DNA of 64,000 nt from Gallibacterium melopsittaci (GTDB lineage Bacteria; Pseudomonadota; Gammaproteobacteria; Enterobacterales; Pasteurellaceae), in contig NZ_JBHLWA010000049.1 in the NCBI RefSeq assembly GCF_042433085.1, positions 124,001 through 188,000 on the forward strand, given 5' to 3'. Below the pieces are notes generated by a model. It was not told the origin of the DNA. It was given only the letters and a program-made list of their open reading frames with translations, and made no database searches. Position 1 is the first letter of the stretch. Each line of letters opens with the position of its first letter. A program made the translations under genes and the position numbers. This document shows, in pieces, positions 10,148-18,013 of the stretch.

Positions 10148-10807
10148 ATGTGTGCTGAATCGAATCAATCATCAAAACAAGAACAACATTCACATTCACA
10201 TTCACATTCACATTCACATCATCATGATCATCTACATACCAATAATAAAACTATTCTATTGATCAGCTTTCTACTCATTTGTGGATTTATGCTTGTTGAG
10301 TTTTGGGCTGGTTATACGTTTAATAGCCTTGCTTTACTTGCAGATGCAGGTCATATGGCGAATGATAGCCTTGCACTCTTACTCGCCTTAATTTCACTCT
10401 TTTTATCCTTATCTGCACAAAAATGGTTTGCCTTGCTTAATGGTTGCTCTTTATTAGTTGTGGCAGTAACTATTTTGATCGAGGCGTTCCATCGTTGGCA
10501 ACATCCATTAATGCTAGATGCCATCCCAATGTTATCCGTTGCTATTATTGGATTAATGATCAATGTAATCGTGGCTTTTTTAATGCTAAAAGGCGATCTT
10601 GAGAATCTTAATTTAAAAGCAGCCTATTTGCATGTCTTAGCGGATGCTTTAGGATCTGTGATTGCGATTATTGCTGGGATTAGTGCTTGGCTATGGTCAA
10701 TTAGTTGGGTGGATATTCTTGCTAGTGCTTTATTAAGCTTATTTATTTTCAAAAGTGGTTGGCAAATTGTGACCCAAGCCTATCGCTCATTAGTCACAAT
10801 AAATTAA
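10148..10807 (+). CDS. Short cation diffusion facilitator (CzcD/ZitB-type metal exporter)
   Basis: Probable inner-membrane zinc/cation-proton antiporter. After a cytoplasmic His-rich leader (HSHSHSHSHHHDHLH) there are about six membrane segments. The two metal-site motifs of the family are present: HMAND in the second segment and HVLAD in the fifth. At 219 residues it stops directly after the last membrane helix, so it lacks the ~80-90-residue C-terminal metallochaperone-like dimerisation domain of ZitB (313 aa); the frame is intact and followed by a terminator, so this looks like a natural short CDF form rather than a broken gene. The His leader is encoded by a hexanucleotide repeat. Metal specificity is unknown. 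Confidence 0.85.
   Translation: MCAESNQSSKQEQHSHSHSHSHSHHHDHLHTNNKTILLISFLLICGFMLVEFWAGYTFNSLALLADAGHMANDSLALLLALISLFLSLSAQKWFALLNGCSLLVVAVTILIEAFHRWQHPLMLDAIPMLSVAIIGLMINVIVAFLMLKGDLENLNLKAAYLHVLADALGSVIAIIAGISAWLWSISWVDILASALLSLFIFKSGWQIVTQAYRSLVTIN
10187..10216 (+). repeat. Hexanucleotide repeat CATTCA x5 encoding His-Ser
   Basis: Five perfect tandem CATTCA units (plus a partial CAT) near the 5' end of the CDF gene. Each unit adds one His-Ser dipeptide without shifting the frame, so slippage would change the length of the putative metal-binding leader rather than switch the gene off. Confidence 0.9.
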
Positions 10808-10809
10808 AA

Positions 10810-10842
10810 AAATCGCCTGAAGCATAACACATCAGGCGATTT
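10810..10842. terminator. Bidirectional intrinsic terminator
   Basis: Arms AAATCGCCTGA and TCAGGCGATTT form an 11-bp stem with an 11-nt loop between the convergent CDF and autotransporter genes. The A/T-rich ends serve both strands. Confidence 0.8.
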
Positions 10843-10862
10843 GGCTTTATAGAGAGCAACCT

Positions 10863-13800
10863 TTATTTAAACTGCCATGAAATCGCTAAACGAAGATTAT
10901 AAGAACCTGCTCTTCCTTGACCAAACTCTTTTTCGGCATCAATGAATACATTGGTTTTTTCACTTACATGAGCATTATAACCAACGCCAACTGCATACCA
11001 TGTTCCTCTAGTGTTCCATGTCTTGTTATAGTTTCCTGTGAAGTCACTTGCTTGAATAGCTCGTTTACCTAAAAACTCGTGCATAATGTTGCCTTTTAAG
11101 TAAAGACGATTATCACCACTTTCATCTAACCATCTGACAACATCCATACCAACACGACCAATTAAACTCTTCGCACTACCTAACTTCACATCAATACCAT
11201 TACTGGTTCGATAATTAGCATGCGTTAAATATGCAAATTGTAATTGTGCTTGTGGTACAAGATACCAACGTTTGTCATCATCGATAAATTTACGATAACC
11301 GTGTTCCGTACTTGCACTAAAGAGGTAATTCTTATAAGAACCACTTCCCCAAAGAACGCCATTATCCATCACCGAACGATAACGACTGTGTAATGCTCCA
11401 ACCCTTAACACATTATCGTTGTAATAACTGTTATCGCCTTCATCATTATTACGTTGATTGGTGTTATATAAACTGAGCATATATTTCTTCACTAAGCCTT
11501 TTTGTAATACTTGGTCAATCTCGTTCTTCGCATGACCATAGGTAAAACTTAAGCCCCATTTTTGTTTTTTCTCAGCTTCGTTATATCTAAATTTATCGTA
11601 ACCAATTTCATATTCGTTACTATTTAGGCGGAAATCACTATATTGTTTTAAACGCGTATGCGTTGCCCTTGCCCATGCTCCCTCTTTTATTTCTCCTAAT
11701 GAATAGGCACGTTGTCCTTCACGTTTGGTATAGGTATCCAAATAAAAACCATAACGAGCAGTCGCATCCAACATCTTCAACATATCTTTACTGTTTTCTG
11801 TTGGCACATTTAATTTATCTCGTACTAAATAAACGTTATAGCTATCCTCTCCATCATAGGTACTGTCAACATAGCTATCACTCGGTTTCTCTTTCGTCAT
11901 TGCTTGACCGTTAAACGCTTGGTTATAAGCCTCGGTGTTATCTGGGTCTGTTGGCTGTTTAGAGTATTCTACTCGTACAACTTGTTTAAACAGATTGTCT
12001 TCTATGGTGGCATATACCTTACCATTAACAAATTCATTCTGTGAACGTTGTACCGTTGCAAAGCGTAGCCTATCGCCATAATCCATGCTATTGACCACCT
12101 CTGGAAGGTTCTTAATCACCACATCTTGTGGTGTTGCTGTCCCTTCCTTGACATATAACATATCACTATGGGCACCATCCTTATTTAAGCGCATAAGGAA
12201 ACGGTTTGCTCCAGCAAGCTGTTCAATATGTAAAGCTCGTCCTCCATTTGGATTGTTGAAATCCACTGTACCCTCTCCACTTAATCGGTTAATCCAGCTT
12301 TGACCTGTCATTTTCCATAACGAATCCCCCATTAAAGCGAGATTAATTTGACCTGATGAAGTAGCTTGCATACCTGCTGGAACATAGCGACTAAATGGAA
12401 ATAATGTTGAATGTTCAGTGCGTTGATAAGCATCAAAATTATCTAACCGACCAATCACTGTACTTCTTGGGGTAAGTTGTAGCTCTATCTTACCGCCATT
12501 TACTGCTTCACCATCCCCCTCTAACCATAACGTACTACCCTTGGACTTCACTGCAACTTCACCTCGGTCGGCGGCAAATAATTCCCCTTTAATCCAACTT
12601 GCCTTTGAATAATTTAAACCAATTTTACCTTCGCTCAACGACATCGCTGCCATTGGTGCTTCTATGGTCATTTCACCTGTTACACTTACTTCGCCTTGTG
12701 TATAACTATGGGTTGCCATTTGTGAGGCCTTAATCAAATTACTATCACCCGTAACTTCTAGACGAGCCCCACCATTTGCATATAATCCAACTTTTGCATC
12801 ACTTACCTTATTAAGTTCTGCCTCCAATGTCACTTGACTATTTTGTTGTGAAATAGCTCCATATTCACTAGCTGAAATAAGATTGTCTTTACCATTAACT
12901 TTAATAGTCGCACCATTAACTGCAAAAGTACCTATTTTGCCTCCGGTAATTTCATTTGTATTTTGTGCAATAAGATGTTGTTCACTATTACTTTGCGCCA
13001 ATAAACCATTTTCTTTTGCTGAAATATAGTTATCTCTACCCTCTAATTTCACTATTGAATTGGTATTAGAAGAAATTCCATGTTGTGCTGCATTAATCAT
13101 ATTATTCTGCGCATGTAGCATTACACTTGAACCCGTATCAGAATAAATACCCATTTGTGCACCATCTAATAAATTCATCGTTTGTGCAGTTAACTCCGCA
13201 CGACCTTGATTAGTGGTATAAATACTGTAATGAACTAAATCTTTTGTATCTGTTGGGATACTATGCAAAAGCAAATTATTTTTCGCCTGCATACTTACTA
13301 ATGAATTACCCCCGCTAGTATAAACAACAGCAGAACCAAATCCTCTCGCATAATAGCTAGTCTGTTTTAATACAGCAGATTGCTCAACAAAATCACGATC
13401 TTTCGTACTACCTGCTATGGTAATAATATTATTTCCGTTTGTTGCCAATAAACTCACCTGATTATTTTTTTCTGCTGCTCGACTTGCCTCGGCTCCATCA
13501 AGAGAATTAATCGCGGACACACCTCGGCTACCTATCGCCGCATTCCGAACATCTATCGTATTATTTCCTGTGGTTGCCTCTAAAGTAGCGCTGGCATTAT
13601 CCACCACTTGTACACCAACTTGGATGACTGGATTACCACCTATGGTGACACTATTATTCGCTGCCGTTAAACCAATCTGACTATTAACACTGGAATATAC
13701 ACCAATACGATAAATAAGATCTTGTTTAGCTAAATTCATCAGTGGACTTTGTACATCTGGATTCCAAACTTTAACAATATTTTGCTCTGGTGCAGTTAAG

Positions 13801-16223
13801 GACACGTCACCAAAGTGTTGTGCAGTAACACCATATACCTCACCATGTGCTTTTAAATCGATATCAACTTGGTTACTGCCCTCAGTCGCTTGCAAGACAA
13901 CAGAAGTTTTACCCTCAATCGTTGCAGTGGTTTCACTTGGTTTATTAGTAGCTAAAATACCGTTACTTTGAATGGTATAAACATTATCTTGAACCCGTTG
14001 TATATAACCAACCCCTACCCCATCACCTTCACTTTGTAGATGAATACGGTTATTTTTACCAACTAAGTTAACCTCACTATTCATCCATGACTGAAGTCCT
14101 CGAATATAGCTTTGCGTTTCATTTAACTTATCAAGAGTTACTGGCACAGGTTCGGTTAATTGGGCTTGCAATGTTATTTGGTTATCGCCATTTGCCGCAC
14201 TCAATGATATTTTCGCATTTGTATTACTATATACACCATAATACTCAAAGTCTTGAGTTAAACGAGAATTCAAGCTAATAATATTTTCTTGCGCATCTGC
14301 ATTAATCACTGCTTGATTACTAGATAATCCTTTTACACTCTTAACTTTCCCTGTTGATACTTTACCAGCTTCACCTATTTGCCAAATATTACGACCTGAT
14401 GGGGCTAATAAATCGATTTGGCTGTTTGGGTCTGCCGATGCCCCTATAATATATCCGCCATCCGTTCCAACATTGGTATCCATATCAAATAGATTATCGC
14501 CTGTTGTCGCATTAACAGTTACATTAGGTTTATCATTCGGTGCTTTTCCTGCTGCTTGAATAAGATATTTATTTTTTGCATTAGGTGCATAAATAGAAAA
14601 TTGGTTACTCTTTGCTCCAGCTTTAATCACTGCTTGATTACTATATAATCCCTTCACATTACTGACTTTTCCGCTTACCTTTTCATCTACTTTACCGATT
14701 TGGAAAATATTACCACCTGACGAAACTAATAAATCAATTTGACTATTTGGATCCGCTCTTACTCCAATAATCTCACCACCATTTGCTCCAACACTGTTAT
14801 CTACAGTAAATAGGTTATCGCCTGTTGTCGCGTTAACAGTTACATTAGGTTTATCATTCGGTGCTTTTCCTGCTGCTTGAATAAGATATTTATTTTTTGC
14901 ATTAGGTGCGTTAATTGACAATTGATTATGCTGTGCTTCGGCATTAATCACTCCTTGAGTATTATATAATCCCCATACATAACTAACTTTCCCGTTTACC
15001 GTTCCACCCACTTTTCCAATTTGTAAAATATTACCACCTGATGAGGCTAATAAATCGATTTGACTGTTTGGATCTGCCCATGCCCCTATAATATATCCGC
15101 CATCTGTTCCAACATTGGTATCCACATTAAATAGGTTATCGCCTGCTGTTGCTTTTATTGCAATGCTTGATTTATCTTCACTAATAAAATTTAATTCCCA
15201 AATTCCATATTTTCTTGTATCTGGATTCAATTTTTCTGGATTCCATTCATACCCATACCATTGTCCTGTTGCATAAACAAGATATTTATTTGTTGCATTA
15301 GGTGCATTAATGGAAAGTTGGTTACTTTGTGCATTGGTATTTATCACCGCTTGATTACTATATAATCCTTGTACAATACCTACTTTCCCGTTTATATCTT
15401 TATCTACTTTACCAATTTGTAAAATATTACCACCTTCCGAGGCTAATAAATCAATTTGACTATTTGATTCCGCTTTTATTCCAATAATCTCACCACCATC
15501 TGTTCCAACATTGGTATCCATATTAAACAGGTTATCATCTGTTGTTGCCTGTACTACAATACTAGCCTTATTTCCTTTTTCTAATTTCCACTGACTATTA
15601 TATTTATATCCTTTAGTCTGAATAAAATATTTATTTGTTGCATTAGGTGCATTAATTGATAGTTGGTTGCTTTGTGCTTCTGTCTTAATCGTCGCTTCGC
15701 TACTATAAATACTATAAATATTATCAATACTATATTGACTTGAACTATTTAATTGAATTGTACCGTTTAACGCTTGCAATGTAATTGTACTAGGGTTAGT
15801 GTTCCACATATTAGAAACTTGATTGTTGAATGTCATATCATGATTACTTATAACCGTTAACGTTGGTAATCGGCCTAATACATCTCCATTTTTTATCAGC
15901 GAATAAATCCCAATATTTCCAATTGTCGTAATATCTCCTTGATCTCCTGTTCCAGTACTACGAATTTCAATATCTTGATTATTAGAATTACTCCATTGAA
16001 TATAAATTCCAGAATAAAAACTATCTGCTGCTAGCTCTCCTTGAGTACTATCAATATTAATATTCTCCTCAGAAATATTACCATCTTTATATGTAATTTG
16101 ATTATAATCCTTTGCTACTGCAATATTCGGTAGCATTAGCATCGTTTGTACCAATGCAGCAACAACCGAAACTTTAAAACCATTCTTTACAATTGAATGG
16201 GTTGTATAGCGAGCTCTTTTCAT
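10863..16223 (-). CDS. Large autotransporter adhesin-like protein (type Va secretion)
   Basis: Predicted surface or secreted protein of 1786 residues. The start is set at the ATG at 16223 (MKRARYTTHSIVKNG) because AGGTGG lies 5 nt upstream; a GTG three codons earlier is less likely. A long signal peptide ends near residue 37 (NIAVA/KDY). The passenger is rich in Asn, Ser and Thr and beta-helix-like, with four related 107-132-residue modules beginning NQLSINAPNA. A pertactin-like segment (QINLALMGDSLWKMTG ... GGRALHIEQLAGANRFLMRL) precedes the ~290-residue beta-barrel ending LRLAISWQFK. No protease triad or RGD was noticed. Expression probably depends on the repeat-containing leader and terminator upstream. 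Ligand unknown. Confidence 0.92.
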   Translation of the reverse strand: MKRARYTTHSIVKNGFKVSVVAALVQTMLMLPNIAVAKDYNQITYKDGNISEENINIDSTQGELAADSFYSGIYIQWSNSNNQDIEIRSTGTGDQGDITTIGNIGIYSLIKNGDVLGRLPTLTVISNHDMTFNNQVSNMWNTNPSTITLQALNGTIQLNSSSQYSIDNIYSIYSSEATIKTEAQSNQLSINAPNATNKYFIQTKGYKYNSQWKLEKGNKASIVVQATTDDNLFNMDTNVGTDGGEIIGIKAESNSQIDLLASEGGNILQIGKVDKDINGKVGIVQGLYSNQAVINTNAQSNQLSINAPNATNKYLVYATGQWYGYEWNPEKLNPDTRKYGIWELNFISEDKSSIAIKATAGDNLFNVDTNVGTDGGYIIGAWADPNSQIDLLASSGGNILQIGKVGGTVNGKVSYVWGLYNTQGVINAEAQHNQLSINAPNAKNKYLIQAAGKAPNDKPNVTVNATTGDNLFTVDNSVGANGGEIIGVRADPNSQIDLLVSSGGNIFQIGKVDEKVSGKVSNVKGLYSNQAVIKAGAKSNQFSIYAPNAKNKYLIQAAGKAPNDKPNVTVNATTGDNLFDMDTNVGTDGGYIIGASADPNSQIDLLAPSGRNIWQIGEAGKVSTGKVKSVKGLSSNQAVINADAQENIISLNSRLTQDFEYYGVYSNTNAKISLSAANGDNQITLQAQLTEPVPVTLDKLNETQSYIRGLQSWMNSEVNLVGKNNRIHLQSEGDGVGVGYIQRVQDNVYTIQSNGILATNKPSETTATIEGKTSVVLQATEGSNQVDIDLKAHGEVYGVTAQHFGDVSLTAPEQNIVKVWNPDVQSPLMNLAKQDLIYRIGVYSSVNSQIGLTAANNSVTIGGNPVIQVGVQVVDNASATLEATTGNNTIDVRNAAIGSRGVSAINSLDGAEASRAAEKNNQVSLLATNGNNIITIAGSTKDRDFVEQSAVLKQTSYYARGFGSAVVYTSGGNSLVSMQAKNNLLLHSIPTDTKDLVHYSIYTTNQGRAELTAQTMNLLDGAQMGIYSDTGSSVMLHAQNNMINAAQHGISSNTNSIVKLEGRDNYISAKENGLLAQSNSEQHLIAQNTNEITGGKIGTFAVNGATIKVNGKDNLISASEYGAISQQNSQVTLEAELNKVSDAKVGLYANGGARLEVTGDSNLIKASQMATHSYTQGEVSVTGEMTIEAPMAAMSLSEGKIGLNYSKASWIKGELFAADRGEVAVKSKGSTLWLEGDGEAVNGGKIELQLTPRSTVIGRLDNFDAYQRTEHSTLFPFSRYVPAGMQATSSGQINLALMGDSLWKMTGQSWINRLSGEGTVDFNNPNGGRALHIEQLAGANRFLMRLNKDGAHSDMLYVKEGTATPQDVVIKNLPEVVNSMDYGDRLRFATVQRSQNEFVNGKVYATIEDNLFKQVVRVEYSKQPTDPDNTEAYNQAFNGQAMTKEKPSDSYVDSTYDGEDSYNVYLVRDKLNVPTENSKDMLKMLDATARYGFYLDTYTKREGQRAYSLGEIKEGAWARATHTRLKQYSDFRLNSNEYEIGYDKFRYNEAEKKQKWGLSFTYGHAKNEIDQVLQKGLVKKYMLSLYNTNQRNNDEGDNSYYNDNVLRVGALHSRYRSVMDNGVLWGSGSYKNYLFSASTEHGYRKFIDDDKRWYLVPQAQLQFAYLTHANYRTSNGIDVKLGSAKSLIGRVGMDVVRWLDESGDNRLYLKGNIMHEFLGKRAIQASDFTGNYNKTWNTRGTWYAVGVGYNAHVSEKTNVFIDAEKEFGQGRAGSYNLRLAISWQFK
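14288..15668 (-). repeat. Four in-frame passenger repeats of the autotransporter
   Basis: Four successive modules of about 115, 132, 107 and 107 codons share the order NQLSINAPNA-NKYLIQ, ATTGDNLF-D-NVG-DGG-IIG, NSQIDLLASSGGNILQIGKV, GKV-V-GLYSNQAVI. The last two are nearly identical over long DNA stretches (for example VTVNATTGDN with its KAPNDKP prefix), so intragenic recombination could change the copy number in frame. Confidence 0.85.
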
Positions 16224-16232
16224 AGTTTCCAC

Positions 16233-16535
16233 CTAGGATAAAAGTATTGAATAACGATTGGTGAATAAAATTTCGCTTGCCGTTTTACTTGGCAAAAAAA
16301 CAAAACGCACAAACGACCCGCTATCGCAATCGTTTGTGCGTTTTGTTAATAAATAAATTTGAAAAATAGAAAAAAGTTGCTGCGAAATGTTGGTTGCAAC
16401 TAAAAGAATTGACTGACTGACTGACTGACTGACTGACTGACTGACTGACTGACTGACTGACTGACTGACAAAATTATCTAAGCCCATCCTCCACTCCGTC
16501 AAGCCTTTATCAATATATTGAAGTTTTATTGCCAT
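16233..16535 (-). CDS. Repeat-containing leader ORF upstream of the autotransporter
   Basis: A 100-codon frame starting MAIKLQYIDKGLTEW at an ATG preceded by AGAGAGG. It runs through 15 copies of a 4-bp repeat, translated as five VSQS units, then through both arms of a strong intrinsic terminator, and stops at a TAG (16233-16235) that overlaps the autotransporter's Shine-Dalgarno and lies 9 nt before its ATG. It is in the same frame as the autotransporter, separated only by this amber codon. I do not recognise the peptide. Its likely role is cis-acting: translation to the end would both open the terminator hairpin and bring ribosomes to the next start. A chance open frame is the alternative, though the good ribosome-binding site and exact end point argue against it. 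Confidence 0.6.
   Translation of the reverse strand: MAIKLQYIDKGLTEWRMGLDNFVSQSVSQSVSQSVSQSVSQSILLVATNISQQLFSIFQIYLLTKRTNDCDSGSFVRFVFLPSKTASEILFTNRYSILLS
16294..16347 (-). terminator. Strong intrinsic terminator/attenuator before the autotransporter
   Basis: On the minus strand an 18-bp perfect stem (arms 16330-16347 and 16299-16316, AACAAAACGCACAAACGA and its complement) with a 13-nt loop is followed by a run of T. The opposite strand has no T-run, so it acts toward the autotransporter. It lies inside the leader ORF, about 70 bp before the autotransporter start, and no clear promoter is visible between hairpin and gene. Confidence 0.88.
16410..16469 (-). repeat. Tetranucleotide tract (GTCA)15
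   Basis: Sixty bases, 15 perfect copies of TGAC on the plus strand (GTCA on the minus strand). Tracts of this kind in Pasteurellaceae change copy number by slipped-strand mispairing and drive phase variation. This one is inside the leader ORF, not inside the autotransporter gene. With 15 copies the leader is open; one copy fewer puts a TAG just after the tract, and one copy more puts a TAG in the loop of the downstream hairpin. Confidence 0.97.
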
Positions 16536-16569
16536 AAGATACCTCTCTTCATAAAAGGTCAATTTTCTA

Positions 16570-16837
16570 TAACAGCCATTTATTGCTACATTACTTTAAC
16601 CAAAAAACACTTCGTAAATCATTTAGGTTATTGTACGTATTATGTAAATAAAAATTCATGCTTAAGATCACATTTCTAAAATATATACATTAGTTTATTT
16701 AAATAACAAATACAACATTGACAAAGAAAAGTACAAGTTTTATACAGAAATGTACAAGGATATGTTTCTGAGAACGATGCTATTTAATTTAAAAACAGAT
16801 CTCTTCCCTTTTGGTATGGATTGAGATTATTTAGTTT
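16570..16837. other. AT-rich intergenic region upstream of the leader ORF
   Basis: About 270 bp between the leader ORF and the pyrD hairpin with no convincing gene. It should contain the promoter of the leader/autotransporter transcript on the minus strand, but I could not assign -35 and -10 boxes with confidence. It has long A/T runs and a repeated GTACAAG word near 16731 and 16752. Confidence 0.5.
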
Positions 16838-16895
16838 TAAATCTCTCTGCCTCTTTCTTTATTGCATTAAAGAGAGTGAGAGTTAGAGAGATTTA
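16838..16895 (-). terminator. Hairpin downstream of pyrD
   Basis: TAAATCTCTCT (16838-16848) and AGAGAGATTTA (16885-16895) form the base of a long stem with internal mismatches, starting 12 bp after the pyrD stop. There is no strong U-tract, so termination efficiency is uncertain. Confidence 0.55.
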
Positions 16896-16906
16896 AAAAT
16901 TTAGAC

Positions 16907-17923
16907 TTATTTAATACAGCGTACTAATTCTTGCACCAATTTGGGCCCGTGATAGATCAAACCAGAATAGAGTTGTAATAACTCTGCACCAGCCGCTATT
17001 TTTTGTTGTGCATCCGCCACACTATCAATTCCACCACTACCAATAATTGGAATATCACCTTTTAGCTCTTGATATAAGCGTGCAATAATTTGTGTGCTGC
17101 GTTGTTGCAATGGCTTACCACTTAAACCACCTTGTTGTTCGGCATTCGGTAAGCCACTGACATTATCACGAGATAATGTGGTATTGGTTGCAATTACGCC
17201 ATCAAAGTGATGACGCTTTAAACTATCTGCTATCGCTACGAGCTCTGCTTCGCTGAGATCAGGTGCTATTTTCAATGCAATCGGTACATACTTTTGCTGT
17301 TGGGTGGAGAGTTGTTGTTGTTTTGCTTTAATGCCTGACAACAGATCTTCCAATAGCTCTCCATACTGCAACTGGCGTAATCCTGGAGAGTTCGGAGAGG
17401 AAATATTTACGGTAATATAGTCGGCATAAGGATAGACTTTTTCCAAACAGAGTAAATAATCCTCTTTACCTTTTTCCACTGGAGTAAAGGTATTTTTGCC
17501 AATATTGATCCCTAATGTTCCGTCATAGCGAGCTTTCTTAATATTTTCAATAACTTTATCCACACCTTCATTATTAAAACCATTGCGATTAATAATACCT
17601 TCCGCAGAAATTAAGCGAAATTGACGAGGTTTAGGATTACCTGGTTGTGGAAGAGGTGTTACTGTACCAACTTCAATAAAACCAAAACCTAATGCACCGA
17701 AGCCATCTATTGCTTCGGCATTTTTGTCTGCACCTGCCGCTAATCCAATCGGATTTTTAAACGTAATCCCCATACATTTTTTCGGTGTGCCTGTTGTTTG
17801 TAAATATTTTTCCAGCAGGCATTTCGCAGGACTTCTTCCTATTTTGCCTAATAGATTAATAGTTAATTCGTGTGCCGTTTCGGCATCTAGTGAAAATAGT
17901 GCTTTACGAATTAAAGCATACAT
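16907..17923 (-). CDS. pyrD: Dihydroorotate dehydrogenase (quinone), class 2
   Basis: Oxidises dihydroorotate to orotate in pyrimidine synthesis, passing electrons to quinone at the inner membrane. The start at MYALIRKALFSLD (17923) is chosen because AGAGGT lies upstream and the result, 338 residues, matches class 2 enzymes (E. coli 336); an upstream in-frame start would add 17 unconserved residues. The N-terminal amphipathic helices form the quinone tunnel. The catalytic Ser region is NISSPNSPGLR and the FMN-phosphate loop is IGSGGIDSVADAQQKI. It follows pepN by about 90 bp on the same strand. Confidence 0.96.
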   Translation of the reverse strand: MYALIRKALFSLDAETAHELTINLLGKIGRSPAKCLLEKYLQTTGTPKKCMGITFKNPIGLAAGADKNAEAIDGFGALGFGFIEVGTVTPLPQPGNPKPRQFRLISAEGIINRNGFNNEGVDKVIENIKKARYDGTLGINIGKNTFTPVEKGKEDYLLCLEKVYPYADYITVNISSPNSPGLRQLQYGELLEDLLSGIKAKQQQLSTQQQKYVPIALKIAPDLSEAELVAIADSLKRHHFDGVIATNTTLSRDNVSGLPNAEQQGGLSGKPLQQRSTQIIARLYQELKGDIPIIGSGGIDSVADAQQKIAAGAELLQLYSGLIYHGPKLVQELVRCIK

Positions 17924-18013
17924 ACTCGTTTTACCTCTCTGGATAGTTAACTGTAATTTTATTAGTGCCAACAAAACAAAGAGATACCAAATTGGTATCT
18001 CTTCTTTTCCTCA

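Noticed and set aside
16324..16339. PurR-like box (CACAAACGATTGCG core) in the autotransporter terminator
   Set aside because: It overlaps the perfect hairpin stem and loop, whose sequence is explained by base pairing. It is far from purine genes, and two core positions differ from the consensus.
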